Assembly (NCBI GenBank): GCA_964529285.1
Contig: CAZGWK010000002.1
Span: forward strand, 62,001-126,000
Source: SURF-21 sp964529285
GTDB taxonomy: Bacteria > Actinomycetota > Geothermincolia > Geothermincolales > RBG-13-55-18
Length of the DNA stretch: 64,000 bases
Direction of reading: 5' to 3'
Shown piece by piece: positions 8,467 through 16,711 of this stretch. The translations under genes and the position numbers were made by a program. Numbering within the stretch: position 1 is the stretch's first letter; every line of letters starts with the position of its first letter. Under the pieces are notes generated by a model. That model saw only the letters and a program-made list of their open reading frames with translations, was not told where the DNA came from and made no database searches.

Positions 8467-8521
8467 GTCGCTTCGGACCGACCCCCGAGCCTCGGGCTGG
8501 TGGCAGCGCAGACGGAAACCC
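8467..8521. repeat. 55-bp direct repeat, right copy
   Basis: Identical to 8312-8366 base for base, starting immediately after the last N. Confidence 0.9.
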
Positions 8522-8866
8522 TGCATTGGGGCGGCGTGCGTGCCACGCCCTTTTTATTCTTCGCTGCGGCTCTCCATCTCAGACAGCATGCGCTGCATGC
8601 TGTGGAGGAGAGCCTGCAGTCGCCCCCGGCCATATCCGCCTCCAAACGAATGCCTGCAGAGATGTATGCCTTATTCTAAGATGATTATGCATAACCGGCA
8701 ACGGGCGGAGCGAAGCCGAGAGGACAGCCTGTTTGCAGCTTCCCATGCATCGTTTGATGGAATACGCCGAAAAATGCGAGTGAGGCATACAGGAGATACA
8801 CCCCTTTTCGCAAGCGATCGATCGCAGAATAGGGGAAAACCGGGGATCATGCAAAATGCTTTCAGG

Positions 8867-10030
8867 TCAGCGGGAGTTGGCTAACTCGCCCAGCGCATGC
8901 AGGATATTCTCCACTTGCTCCAGCGAGTTCATATAGCTGAAGCTGGCCCTTACCACACCGTTCTCCAGGGTCCCCATGGTGCGGTGAGCGAGTGGGGCGC
9001 AATGCAGGCCGGAGCGCACGCATATCCCGTAGGCTTCGTCAAGACGGGAGGCCACCTCAGAAGAGGTGAAGCCCTCGAGGTTGAAGGAGACCAGGCCTAT
9101 ACGTTTTTCCCATTCCAGGGGCCCGTAAAGGGCGGCGCCGGGCAGGCGGAGGATCCCCTCTATAAGGTGCCGGGTGAGCTCTTCCTCGTGGCGCCTGATC
9201 TCCGCGATCGACTTTCCCTGTAAGAATTCAACACCTGCCCGCAATCCCGCAAGACCCACGGCGTTCATGGTTCCGCTCTCGAAGCGGTCCGGAAGGAAAT
9301 CCGGCTGTATCGAGCTCTCGGAGCGGCTTCCCGTGCCCCCATGGAGCAGAGGCTCCATCTCCCAGCCGGGTGCGATGTATAACCCCCCGGTTCCCTGCGG
9401 ACCGAAGAGCTCCTTGTGTCCCGTGAAGGCCAGGTACTGTATGCCCGCGCCGGCGGGATCCAGATCGTACCTGCCGGCTGTCTGGGCGGCATCGACGAGC
9501 AGGGGGATGCCGCGCCTTGCCGCGAGCTCGGAGATGTCGCCTATGGGGAGAAGGCTCCCGGTAACGTTAGAGGCGTGAGTGCTTACGATAAGGCGGGTGT
9601 CGGGAAGCAAGGCTTGCTCGATGCGCGATGGATCCAGCATGCCGCGGGGATCGCAATCGACTATAGAATAAGATGCCGTTCCCATACGGGCCAGGGCCTC
9701 CAGGGGACGCCACACCGAGTTGTGTTCCAGGGAGGTTATCACGGCATGGCCCCCGCGAGCGAGCACGCCCTTTATAGCCAGGTTCAAAGCTTCGGTGGCG
9801 TTCTTGGTAAAGACTATCCGGCAGGGGTCGGTGACCCCGAACAGTTCCGCCAACGCCTCGCGGGCGAGCAGGATCTCCCGGCCCGCTTGCAGGGAGAGCT
9901 GGTGGCCACTGCGCCCGGGGCTGCCTCCCACTTCCCGGGCGAAACGGTTCATCGCCCGGTAGACGGATTCGGGCTTCGGAAAAGTCGTAGCGGCATTATC
10001 CAGGTATATAGGCAGCGGTAAAACCTCCAT
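8867..10030 (-). CDS. Class V aminotransferase, cysteine desulfurase / selenocysteine lyase-like
   Basis: A 387-residue PLP enzyme. It has PIYLDNAATTFPKPESV at the N-terminus, the Schiff-base Lys in AFTGHKELFGPQGTGGLY, and the C-terminal GLHCAPLAHRTMGT loop that carries the catalytic Cys. These features fit the short subfamily of cysteine-desulfurase-like proteins (TIGR01977 type), some of which co-occur with selenium-dependent systems. Reaction: release of S or Se from (seleno)cysteine, inferred. The ORF extends upstream to 10279 but homology starts near 10030. ATG 10030 is followed by GGAGG, so a non-ATG start about 15 bases further in is possible. Confidence 0.8.
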   Translation of the reverse strand: MEVLPLPIYLDNAATTFPKPESVYRAMNRFAREVGGSPGRSGHQLSLQAGREILLAREALAELFGVTDPCRIVFTKNATEALNLAIKGVLARGGHAVITSLEHNSVWRPLEALARMGTASYSIVDCDPRGMLDPSRIEQALLPDTRLIVSTHASNVTGSLLPIGDISELAARRGIPLLVDAAQTAGRYDLDPAGAGIQYLAFTGHKELFGPQGTGGLYIAPGWEMEPLLHGGTGSRSESSIQPDFLPDRFESGTMNAVGLAGLRAGVEFLQGKSIAEIRRHEEELTRHLIEGILRLPGAALYGPLEWEKRIGLVSFNLEGFTSSEVASRLDEAYGICVRSGLHCAPLAHRTMGTLENGVVRASFSYMNSLEQVENILHALGELANSR

Positions 10031-10297
10031 CCGCTGATGATAGCACGCGGATTCGGAATACGGGAAACCCGCGTGTCCGAGCTGTATCGCAGAAATATTC
10101 CCACTGACGCTGCGAGTACGGCAACTCACGTGCGGCCAGGTCAAGCATATGGGGCGCAAAGGAACCGTAAGCATTCCAGGTTCGTCTGGAACCCTTGTTG
10201 GGATGGATACTTTGACTAGCTCCTCGAGGTCCGGGGCGTAAAGTAGGAAAAACCTGCGGACGATGTTATAAGGGATCAAAAGAATCGAGGGAATTGC

Positions 10298-12688
10298 ATG
10301 GGTAACGCGTCACGCTTGAAGCTGTTTACGGTCCTGACGGCGGCAGCCATGCTGGTGGCCGCCTCTTTTTCCCTTGTCCTTGCGCTGGGCGGAACGGCAT
10401 ACGCTCAGAGCTCGTTCAACGACATCGCGGACCAGCCCGCGGACATACAGCAGGCCATCGAGTATTCCTGTGCGGCGGAGTACATGCAGGGATACGATGA
10501 CGGCGGATTCCACCCGAACGAGGCCACAACCAGGATGGATTACGCAAAGGCCATGGTCAGGATATTCGACCGCGCGGAAGAAGAGGCCGACCCCTCCATA
10601 ACCTTCACCGACCTGCCGTCCTCGCATCCCGACTTCATCTGGGCCAACCTGGCCGTGAAACACGGGCTCATCGACACGCAGCAGGACGGCTCGTTCGCTC
10701 CCGGCCAGGGAGTTCTCTTCGAACGCGTCGCCCAGGGAGCGGCGGTGGGAATGGACTTGGGCGAGGCGGCCCAGAACGTCAACACCCTTAGCGGGGGAGC
10801 TCCCTATTACGGAGGGGCGATGGCGGTATTCATGGATCTCCATCTCAAGTACCGTTACAGCAAGGTATGGCCGGGGGAGGCCTACCCCCGTGCGGAGATG
10901 GCCTTCACCCTGTACCGCATAGATCACGTAGAGTCGTGGCGGCCCTGGTACGTAAAGGAGTCTTTCAATGCCGTGCGCTGCATACCGCCCGCCACCACTT
11001 CGGGACAGTTCCAGGCGCTGAGCTTCGGCTTCGAGCGCCTCGGATGCCCCTATGTTTACGGAGGAGAGAGGGAATCCGAGGGCGGATTCGACTGCTCCGG
11101 TTTCGTTTACAACACCTTGAGCATGCGCATGGGTTATCCCATGATGAGGGTTGCTGACGACCAGTCAAGAGACAGCCGTTACCTTTACGTCACCCGCGGC
11201 GCCCTGGAACCCGGCGATATGATAGGCTTCTACGAGGATGCCGGCGGAAACCCCTCGAGCTATATCGGTCACGCCGGGATGTACGTGGGCAACGGCCTCT
11301 TCATACACTCCACGGGTTCCAACGGCGGGGTGAGCATAGACTGCCTGGACAACAACGACTACTGGGGCACCCATTTCGCCTGGGGCAGGAGGGTGGTGGG
11401 CGGACCCTACAACGACAGGTTCGATACCTGGCTGCTGCTCTACAACCCCTCCCAGGAAGACATGCCCGTGGACGTGAGATACTTGCGCCCCCAGGACGCG
11501 CCGCAGACGCAGACCTACACCCTGGCACCCCACAGCCGCTGCACCGTGCCCGTCGACGACCTCTTCCCCTGGGACGAGGTCTCCATGGAGGTGAGCGCGC
11601 CGGAGCCGGGAGTGGTGGCGGAGAGGGCCATGTATTTCGATTACGGAGGCTGGGCGGACGGCGGGACCGCCTCGGTGGGCACGGCCGAGACCAACCTGCA
11701 GGGATACTTCGCGGAAGGATATACGGGAGAAGGGTTCGAGACGTGGCTCCTGTTCGCCAATACCGGGGACCAGGCGGCGCAGGTGGAGGTTACCTACCTG
11801 CGCGAGGGAAGCAGCCCTATAATGAAAAACTATACCATGGCTCCTTGCAGCCGTTTCACCATCCTGGTTAACGAAGTCGCGGGACTGGAGCCCGGGAGCG
11901 TCGGCATAAGCTACCGCTCGCTCAACGGTGTCGAGGTGGCCTCGGAGCGTGCCATATACTTCGACTATGCGGGAGAGAGGGACGGCCACTGTTCCGAGGC
12001 GTTGACGGAGACCTCCCAGGCCCTGTACCTGGCCGAGGGTTATACCGGAGACGGGTTCGATACCTGGATACTCCTGGCCAATCCGCATACGGTCCCGGCG
12101 GAGGTGGAGATATCCTACCTCATACAGGGGGAGGAGAACGTGGTCGAGAAGAGGGCCGTGCCGGCCCAGTCCAGGGTTACAGTCAACGCTGGGGAGAAGG
12201 TCCCGGACCAGTCCTTCGGGGTCACCATCAACTCCTTAAACGGCGTGGGCATCGTGGCGGAGAGGGCCATGTACTTCGCCTACCACGGCACCATCGACGG
12301 GGGACACTGCTCGGCGGCGGTGAGCAACCCGTCCCGGGAGCTGTGCCTGGCCGAGGGTTATACGGGGGGAGATTTCGACACCTGGATACTGCTGGCCAAC
12401 CCCAACCTCGAACCCGCCACGGCGCGTTTGACCTTCGCAAAGGAGGATGCTTCCGAGCTCAGCATGGATGTTACCATTCCGGCGCGCTCCCGCTTCAGCC
12501 TGCTGGCTAACGAGATCCCCGGCCTGGAGGATTGCGCCTTCTCGACGGCGATGGAATGCGACCTTCCGCTGTTCATGGAGCGCTCCATGTATTTCTACTA
12601 CAAGAGCTATTCGGGGGGGACCAACTGCCCCGCCCTGGAGGGTTCATCACAGCAACGCTTTTTCGCCGAAGGTTATACCGGCGGTTGA
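10298..12688 (+). CDS. Secreted SLH / NlpC-P60 protein with tandem FDTWILLANP modules
   Basis: A 796-residue exported protein. It has a signal peptide (residues 1-36, ending AYA-QSS) and S-layer homology-type repeats to about residue 220 (for example YMQGYDDGGFHPNEATTRMDYAKAM). Next comes an NlpC/P60 cell-wall hydrolase domain with Cys266 (FDCSGFV) and His325 (YIGHAGMYVG). Four beta-rich modules of about 106 residues follow, each opening AEGYTG-x-x-FDTW-(I/L)L-x-ANP. The protein stops right after the opening AEGYTGG of a fifth module, so it may have been shortened by repeat recombination. Probable cell-wall-attached peptidoglycan hydrolase. Confidence 0.85.
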   Translation: MGNASRLKLFTVLTAAAMLVAASFSLVLALGGTAYAQSSFNDIADQPADIQQAIEYSCAAEYMQGYDDGGFHPNEATTRMDYAKAMVRIFDRAEEEADPSITFTDLPSSHPDFIWANLAVKHGLIDTQQDGSFAPGQGVLFERVAQGAAVGMDLGEAAQNVNTLSGGAPYYGGAMAVFMDLHLKYRYSKVWPGEAYPRAEMAFTLYRIDHVESWRPWYVKESFNAVRCIPPATTSGQFQALSFGFERLGCPYVYGGERESEGGFDCSGFVYNTLSMRMGYPMMRVADDQSRDSRYLYVTRGALEPGDMIGFYEDAGGNPSSYIGHAGMYVGNGLFIHSTGSNGGVSIDCLDNNDYWGTHFAWGRRVVGGPYNDRFDTWLLLYNPSQEDMPVDVRYLRPQDAPQTQTYTLAPHSRCTVPVDDLFPWDEVSMEVSAPEPGVVAERAMYFDYGGWADGGTASVGTAETNLQGYFAEGYTGEGFETWLLFANTGDQAAQVEVTYLREGSSPIMKNYTMAPCSRFTILVNEVAGLEPGSVGISYRSLNGVEVASERAIYFDYAGERDGHCSEALTETSQALYLAEGYTGDGFDTWILLANPHTVPAEVEISYLIQGEENVVEKRAVPAQSRVTVNAGEKVPDQSFGVTINSLNGVGIVAERAMYFAYHGTIDGGHCSAAVSNPSRELCLAEGYTGGDFDTWILLANPNLEPATARLTFAKEDASELSMDVTIPARSRFSLLANEIPGLEDCAFSTAMECDLPLFMERSMYFYYKSYSGGTNCPALEGSSQQRFFAEGYTGG

Positions 12689-12850
12689 TCCCACCGGGCG
12701 GACAGGCCCTCGATCCCGCAGCGTGGGTCTATCCCGGTAATAGCGGCGCAAGGGCAAAGCCCAGGACTTCCCCGACCCCACGGCTCTCCATCGCAGCCTT
12801 GTGTTAGAATCCATGCAGGTTGTTTGGAAGGATCGCCGAGGGGGTCTGGC

Positions 12851-13918
12851 ATGGGCAGCATGAAGTTCGTGGAGCTGGTCGCCCCGCGCAAACTCGAGGT
12901 ACGCGAGAGGGAGATACCCGCCCCGGGGCATGGTGAGGTCCTGGTAAAGCTGAAGGCCTGCGCCGTATGCACCCTGGAGCGGAGACTGTTCACGGGGGAG
13001 CAGAAGATCGGCTATCCCCTGGTGTTCGGACACGAGGTCTCCGGCGAGGTGATGAAGGTCGCCGACGGCGTGCTCAACGATCTGGAGCCTGGTGAGCCGG
13101 TGGTGTTGGACCTTCTCAACCGCTGTGGAGAATGCCATTTCTGCCGCACGGGACGCTCCAACCAGTGCATATATAAGTTCGACCCCGGGCTGCCGATACT
13201 GGGCGGAATGGCGCAATACATATCGCGCCCCGCCCGCCAGGTCTTCCGCATCGACCCCAGGGTCGGATTCCTGCGGGCCGCCCTCAGCGAACCGCTCTCG
13301 GATTGCGTACACAGCCTCATGCGTACCCATCTCTCCCCGCAGATGAGGGTGCTGGTCATCGGGGCGGGGAGCATGGGGCTGCTCCACCTGGCCATCGTCA
13401 AGCACTACGGGATGTTCTGCGCCGTGACCGACATACACGCGGCCAAACTGGAAAGGGCCGAGAGCATGGGCGCCGATATCACCATCGACGTGGCCGCGGA
13501 CAACCCCAGGGGATCTTTACGCCAGCTCGTGGGAGGTGAGGGGATGGACGTGGTCATCGTTACCGCCCCCGGCAAGGAAGCCGTCGAGGAGGCCCTGGAC
13601 GTGGCGGGTACCCTGGGTACCATCGTGCTTTTCTCGGCCAATCCCGAAGGGATCATCATAGAGCTCGACCCGAACTCCGTACATTACGGGGAGATAACCA
13701 TAACCGGGAGCGAGAGCCGCACCGAGAAAGACTTCCACCAGGCGGTCTGCATGCAGAACGCGGTCGACATGCACCTGGAGAAGCTGGTATCCGCCGTATT
13801 TCCTATCGAGGAGGCCCAGAGGGCGCTTGAGGCGGCCCTGGATCCGGCCCAATACCGCGTCGTGGTGGCCATGGACGGGACGGCGATGCAGGAATTCGAG
13901 AACCTCGGAGGTGTTTGA
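12851..13918 (+). CDS. Zinc-binding alcohol dehydrogenase family protein (MDR)
   Basis: A 355-residue medium-chain dehydrogenase. It has a catalytic zinc region (CAVCTLERRLF ... GHEVSGEV), a structural zinc knuckle CGECHFCRTGRSNQC (residues about 94-108), a Rossmann motif VIGAGSMGLLHLA, and the SGSESRTEKDF-type substrate loop of sorbitol/threonine dehydrogenase-like enzymes. It oxidises an alcohol or polyol with NAD(P). ATG 12851 follows a GAGGGGG tract. The aldolase gene starts 3 bp after its stop, so a two-enzyme sugar or polyol module is likely (polyol to keto-sugar, then cleavage of its phosphate). Confidence 0.85.
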   Translation: MGSMKFVELVAPRKLEVREREIPAPGHGEVLVKLKACAVCTLERRLFTGEQKIGYPLVFGHEVSGEVMKVADGVLNDLEPGEPVVLDLLNRCGECHFCRTGRSNQCIYKFDPGLPILGGMAQYISRPARQVFRIDPRVGFLRAALSEPLSDCVHSLMRTHLSPQMRVLVIGAGSMGLLHLAIVKHYGMFCAVTDIHAAKLERAESMGADITIDVAADNPRGSLRQLVGGEGMDVVIVTAPGKEAVEEALDVAGTLGTIVLFSANPEGIIIELDPNSVHYGEITITGSESRTEKDFHQAVCMQNAVDMHLEKLVSAVFPIEEAQRALEAALDPAQYRVVVAMDGTAMQEFENLGGV

Positions 13919-13921
13919 GGG

Positions 13922-14683
13922 ATGTCTGTGGGAAAACAGGTGAGGATGAAGCGCATAAGCGGGGATGACGGCAGGATACTCATGGTGGCCATGGATCATG
14001 CCGCGATCGGCGGACCTATGCGCTACCTGGAGGATCCGCGCCGCGCCATCGCCGGGGTAACCAAGGGGGCCCCGGATTCCCTCCTGCTCACCCGCGGCAT
14101 GCTGCGACACGGCTGGCAGGCCGTCCCCTCGCACACAGGGTTAGTGATGCGCATCAGCGGCGGGTTTACCATCCTGGAGGGGGCGCAGGAATTCCGCGAC
14201 CGCATCATCTCCACCGTGGAGGATGCCCTGCGCTGGGGGGCCGACGGAGTGGCGGTCACGGTTAAATTCGGCCACGAACTGGAAGGCGAGTTTATCCAGG
14301 CGGCCTCTACCGTGGCCGACGCCTGCGACCGCCGGGAGGTACCGCTGCTCGTCGAGGCCATGGTGGCCCTGCGGGGAAGTTCAGGCCTGGCGGAGGACGA
14401 AGCCCTTGCGGTGGCCGCGCGTGCGGCGGCCGAGCTCGGCGCGGACATGGTGAAGATAAAGTACCCCTCCAAGGCGGGCAATCTGGTGGAGGCCGCCGCG
14501 GGGTGCCCCGTGCCCATCCTGGTGCTGGGAGGAGAGAAGGGAGCGGACGACGAGGTGCTGGATATGGTCTCCCGGGCCATGCAGGATGGTGCTGCGGGCG
14601 TGGCCATGGGGCGCAACGTCTGGCAGAGGGATGACCCGCAGGAGTTCATGAGGCGCCTGCGATCAGCCATGGGGAGGAGTTAG
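13922..14683 (+). CDS. DhnA/DeoC-type class I aldolase
   Basis: A 253-residue TIM-barrel aldolase of the archaeal FBP aldolase (DhnA) / LsrF family. It has the opening VAMDHAAIGGP and a Schiff-base Lys in ADMVKIKYPSKAG (residues about 175-187). The phosphate-binding C-terminal strands are ILVLGGEKG and GAAGVAMGRNVWQ. Substrates in the family include fructose-1,6-bisphosphate, 2-keto-3-deoxy or phospho sugars, and dehydroquinate precursors. Pairing with the upstream dehydrogenase (3-bp gap) suggests a ketose-phosphate substrate. No unusual residues. Confidence 0.85.
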   Translation: MSVGKQVRMKRISGDDGRILMVAMDHAAIGGPMRYLEDPRRAIAGVTKGAPDSLLLTRGMLRHGWQAVPSHTGLVMRISGGFTILEGAQEFRDRIISTVEDALRWGADGVAVTVKFGHELEGEFIQAASTVADACDRREVPLLVEAMVALRGSSGLAEDEALAVAARAAAELGADMVKIKYPSKAGNLVEAAAGCPVPILVLGGEKGADDEVLDMVSRAMQDGAAGVAMGRNVWQRDDPQEFMRRLRSAMGRS

Positions 14684-14691
14684 AGGGGCTG

Positions 14692-15084
14692 ATGGAAAAG
14701 TACGGCAGCAAGCCAGACCTCGATGATTTCCGGGTCCTGGTCGAGGAGGCCCTGGAAGGTTTGCCCGAGGATTTCCGCGACCTCGTATTCGATAACCTTG
14801 CCATAGTAGTGGAGGATATAGCTTCTCCGGCCGAGGCCGCACGTATCGGCATACGCGACCCCATGCACTTGCTTGGTTTATACACGGGAGTGCCGTTTAC
14901 CCATTGGGGGCGGGACAGCTTCTCCCGCCCCCCGGACGTGATCAAGATCTACCGCCTGCCTATACTGGCAGAGGCGGGGAGCAGTGGTGATATACGCGAG
15001 AAAATACGCAAGGTGGTACTGCACGAGCTGGGCCACAGGGCGGGTCTCGGAGAGGAACGCCTGCGCGAACTGGGCGCCTATTGA
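14692..15084 (+). CDS. Metallopeptidase family protein (zincin-like, PF06262 type)
   Basis: A 130-residue cytoplasmic protein with the zincin motif VVLHELGHRAGLGEERLRELG at the C-terminus (HExxH, third ligand region GLGEE). MHLLGLYTGVPFTHW in the middle is typical of a small actinobacterial and chloroflexal metallopeptidase-like family of unknown substrate. It starts 8 bp after the aldolase stop and probably belongs to the same transcript. Its stop (15084) almost touches the stop of the convergent activase gene (15086). Confidence 0.8.
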   Translation: MEKYGSKPDLDDFRVLVEEALEGLPEDFRDLVFDNLAIVVEDIASPAEAARIGIRDPMHLLGLYTGVPFTHWGRDSFSRPPDVIKIYRLPILAEAGSSGDIREKIRKVVLHELGHRAGLGEERLRELGAY

Positions 15085-15085
15085 T

Positions 15086-15835
15086 CTATGAGGCGCTCGC
15101 GGACAACGCTGCGCCCAGCGCGCCCACGATCTGGGGGTCTTCAGGAACGAGCATTTCCACGCCCAGGCGCTTCTCCAGCAGCGAACGCAGACAGGGGTTG
15201 CGGGCGACTCCGCCGGCGAAGACCACGTCTCTCTCCACCCCGACCCTTTTCAGCAGGGCTATGGCACGGTCGCAGATGGCTTCATGCAGGCCCCGGGCTA
15301 TCTCCGGTCGGGGAATCCCCCTGGCGATGAGCCCGGTTACCTCGGACTCGGCGAACACCGTGCACATGCTGCTTATCTTCACCTCGGCCTCGGTCTCCAG
15401 GGCTATGCCGCCCATATCCTCCAGAGACAGGTCCATGGCCGCGGCCATCACCTCCAGGAACTTGCCCGTCCCGGCGGCGCAGCGGTCGTTCATCTGGAAG
15501 TCCGCCACCTTTCCCCCGCCGGCAAGGGATATCGCCTTGGTATCCTGGCCGCCGATATCGAGGATGGTGCGGCATTGCGGAAAGATGCTGTGGCAGCCCA
15601 GGGCGAAAGCCTTTATCTCCGTGATGGTGCGGTCGGCGAAATTGGCCTGGGCGAGGTGCCTGCCGTAGCCGGTGGCCACCAGCAGGTCGAAACTGCGCTC
15701 CTCCAGCAGAAGACGGCACTGCAGGAGGGGATCGAAAGTGGTCTCCACCACCCTGCTGTGGTGGATTCCTCCCCCGTCCATCTCCACCAGGGCGATGGTA
15801 CGGGAACCTATATCCAGCCCGGCGACCGTCTTCAT
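15086..15835 (-). CDS. 2-hydroxyacyl-CoA dehydratase activase (HgdC/BadF-type ATPase)
   Basis: A 249-residue ASKHA-fold ATPase. It has phosphate motifs LDIGSRTIALVEMD and TILDIGGQDTKAIS and the adenosine motif VVFAGGVARNP. The two Cys that form the inter-subunit 4Fe-4S cluster are in NDRCAAGTGKFLE and SSMCTVFAESEV. Such activators inject one electron per ATP pair into 2-hydroxyacyl-CoA dehydratases or benzoyl-CoA reductases. The dehydratase expected next door is reduced to a remnant (15991-16102), so the activator is either orphaned or serves a dehydratase elsewhere. AGGAGGGCGGG precedes ATG 15835. Confidence 0.9.
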   Translation of the reverse strand: MKTVAGLDIGSRTIALVEMDGGGIHHSRVVETTFDPLLQCRLLLEERSFDLLVATGYGRHLAQANFADRTITEIKAFALGCHSIFPQCRTILDIGGQDTKAISLAGGGKVADFQMNDRCAAGTGKFLEVMAAAMDLSLEDMGGIALETEAEVKISSMCTVFAESEVTGLIARGIPRPEIARGLHEAICDRAIALLKRVGVERDVVFAGGVARNPCLRSLLEKRLGVEMLVPEDPQIVGALGAALSASAS

Positions 15836-15990
15836 CCCGCCCTCCTTAGAGGCCGCCGGACTTAACCGGCGGCTGCGGTATGACCCCTTCCCCGGCCGCA
15901 GCGCCGGGTGAGAGCCCGTCGCAAATGTACCATATAGTATAAGGGCAAGAACCGCGAAACGTTACGTCTGTTATAGCCCGCCCTCTTCTT

Positions 15991-16102
15991 TCAGGATTTA
16001 TCCTTGCTGGCGACCATCTCGATGAGGGCCTGGATGCGTGTGGAGAGCTGGCGCTTCCAGGTTTATACCCAGATCCCTCCACATCTCCCGGTAGTCTGTC
16101 AT
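15991..16102 (-). pseudogene. Remnant of a 2-hydroxyacyl-CoA dehydratase subunit (both termini joined, middle lost)
   Basis: AGGAGGTATC precedes ATG 16102, which opens MTDYREMWRDLGINLE, like the N-terminus of HgdB/BcrB-type subunits. In another frame the next bases read WKRQLSTRIQALIEMVASKDKS and then stop (15991-15993), like the C-terminal helix of the same family. About 350 codons appear to have been deleted, leaving a frameshifted scar of 112 bp. It sits between DUF3343 and the activase, the usual place for a dehydratase. The assignment rests on short matches. Confidence 0.5.
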
Positions 16103-16140
16103 GATACCTCCTGTGTTCTTCCAGTCAACAGTAATGCTTC

Positions 16141-16383
16141 CTACAACCAACGGGATCTATACGGCTCTACTCCCGCGTAAAGCACCCCCCGCACGTCCAG
16201 AACCGATACTGCCCCGTCCTTGAGCTCGGGTTCGACGCGCAGCGAGATACCGCAGTCCACGCTGAACTCCCGGGGGGTATTGATAACCGAGTGTTTGATG
16301 CTTTCTTCGCGCAAAGCCTTTTCGCCGCTCAAGGCATAGTGGGTTGAGTCGAACAGGATGATGAAGCAATTGGTTTCTACCAT
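16141..16383 (-). CDS. DUF3343 protein (putative Se/S carrier-like)
   Basis: An 80-residue protein with the DUF3343 pattern: CFIILFDSTHYALSGEKAL at the start and INTPREFSVDCGISLRVEP at residues about 35-53, including the conserved Cys-Gly. The family (PF11823) is annotated as a putative selenium/sulfur carrier and is frequent beside dehydratase activases and selenium-dependent enzymes. It is first in the minus-strand operon with the dehydratase remnant and activase. No clear Shine-Dalgarno precedes ATG 16383 (AT-rich leader). Confidence 0.75.
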   Translation of the reverse strand: MVETNCFIILFDSTHYALSGEKALREESIKHSVINTPREFSVDCGISLRVEPELKDGAVSVLDVRGVLYAGVEPYRSRWL

Positions 16384-16711
16384 AAAAATTTCTTATGTTT
16401 TCTATAGGCCTATTTAATCATTGCAATAATACATAATCCACAGCGTGTATGCAACGGATGGGATGAAATCTTCTCCGGTATGAAGGATATGCCGGTGAAG
16501 CGGTGGGACGATATTGATCCGGCTCCAGCCGTTTCTCTACGCTGCGTAAATACTCCCTGAAGAAAGGTACGTTGCCAGGCATGAGAACGCGTACTGCCTC
16601 CCGTTGTTTATTTAGACCTCACCGCGGCAAGAATATTTATCGAGGGCTGGCATCTCAAGCTGTCGCAGCACAGTCCCACCGGCAGGAGTATCGAGAGAAA
16701 AGGGGAGTAGC
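16384..16711. other. Intergenic region upstream of heliorhodopsin
   Basis: 328 bp without a gene. The first 60 bases are strongly AT-rich (TTTCTTATGTTTTCTATAGG...) and probably hold the divergent DUF3343 promoter. AAAAGGGGAGTAGC just before 16712 is the heliorhodopsin ribosome site. No operator or RNA recognised. Confidence 0.6.

Larger units (their letters stand above)
8217..8866. other. Non-coding stretch with repeats and a scaffold gap
   Basis: No supported gene. It holds a copy of a dispersed repeat (8301-8330, matching 36888-36917 on the other strand with one mismatch), the 100-N gap, two identical 55-bp blocks around it, and a perfect palindrome ACAGCATGC-GCT-GCATGCTGT at 8583-8603. 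Confidence 0.7.

Noticed and set aside
12650..12750. Frameshift at the end of the SLH/NlpC gene
   Set aside because: None of the three frames after 12688 continues the repeat module, so a single indel does not restore it.
15846..16082. 78-codon minus-strand frame next to the activase
   Set aside because: Pro/Arg/Ser-rich shadow overlapping the dehydratase remnant in another frame, without a ribosome site.
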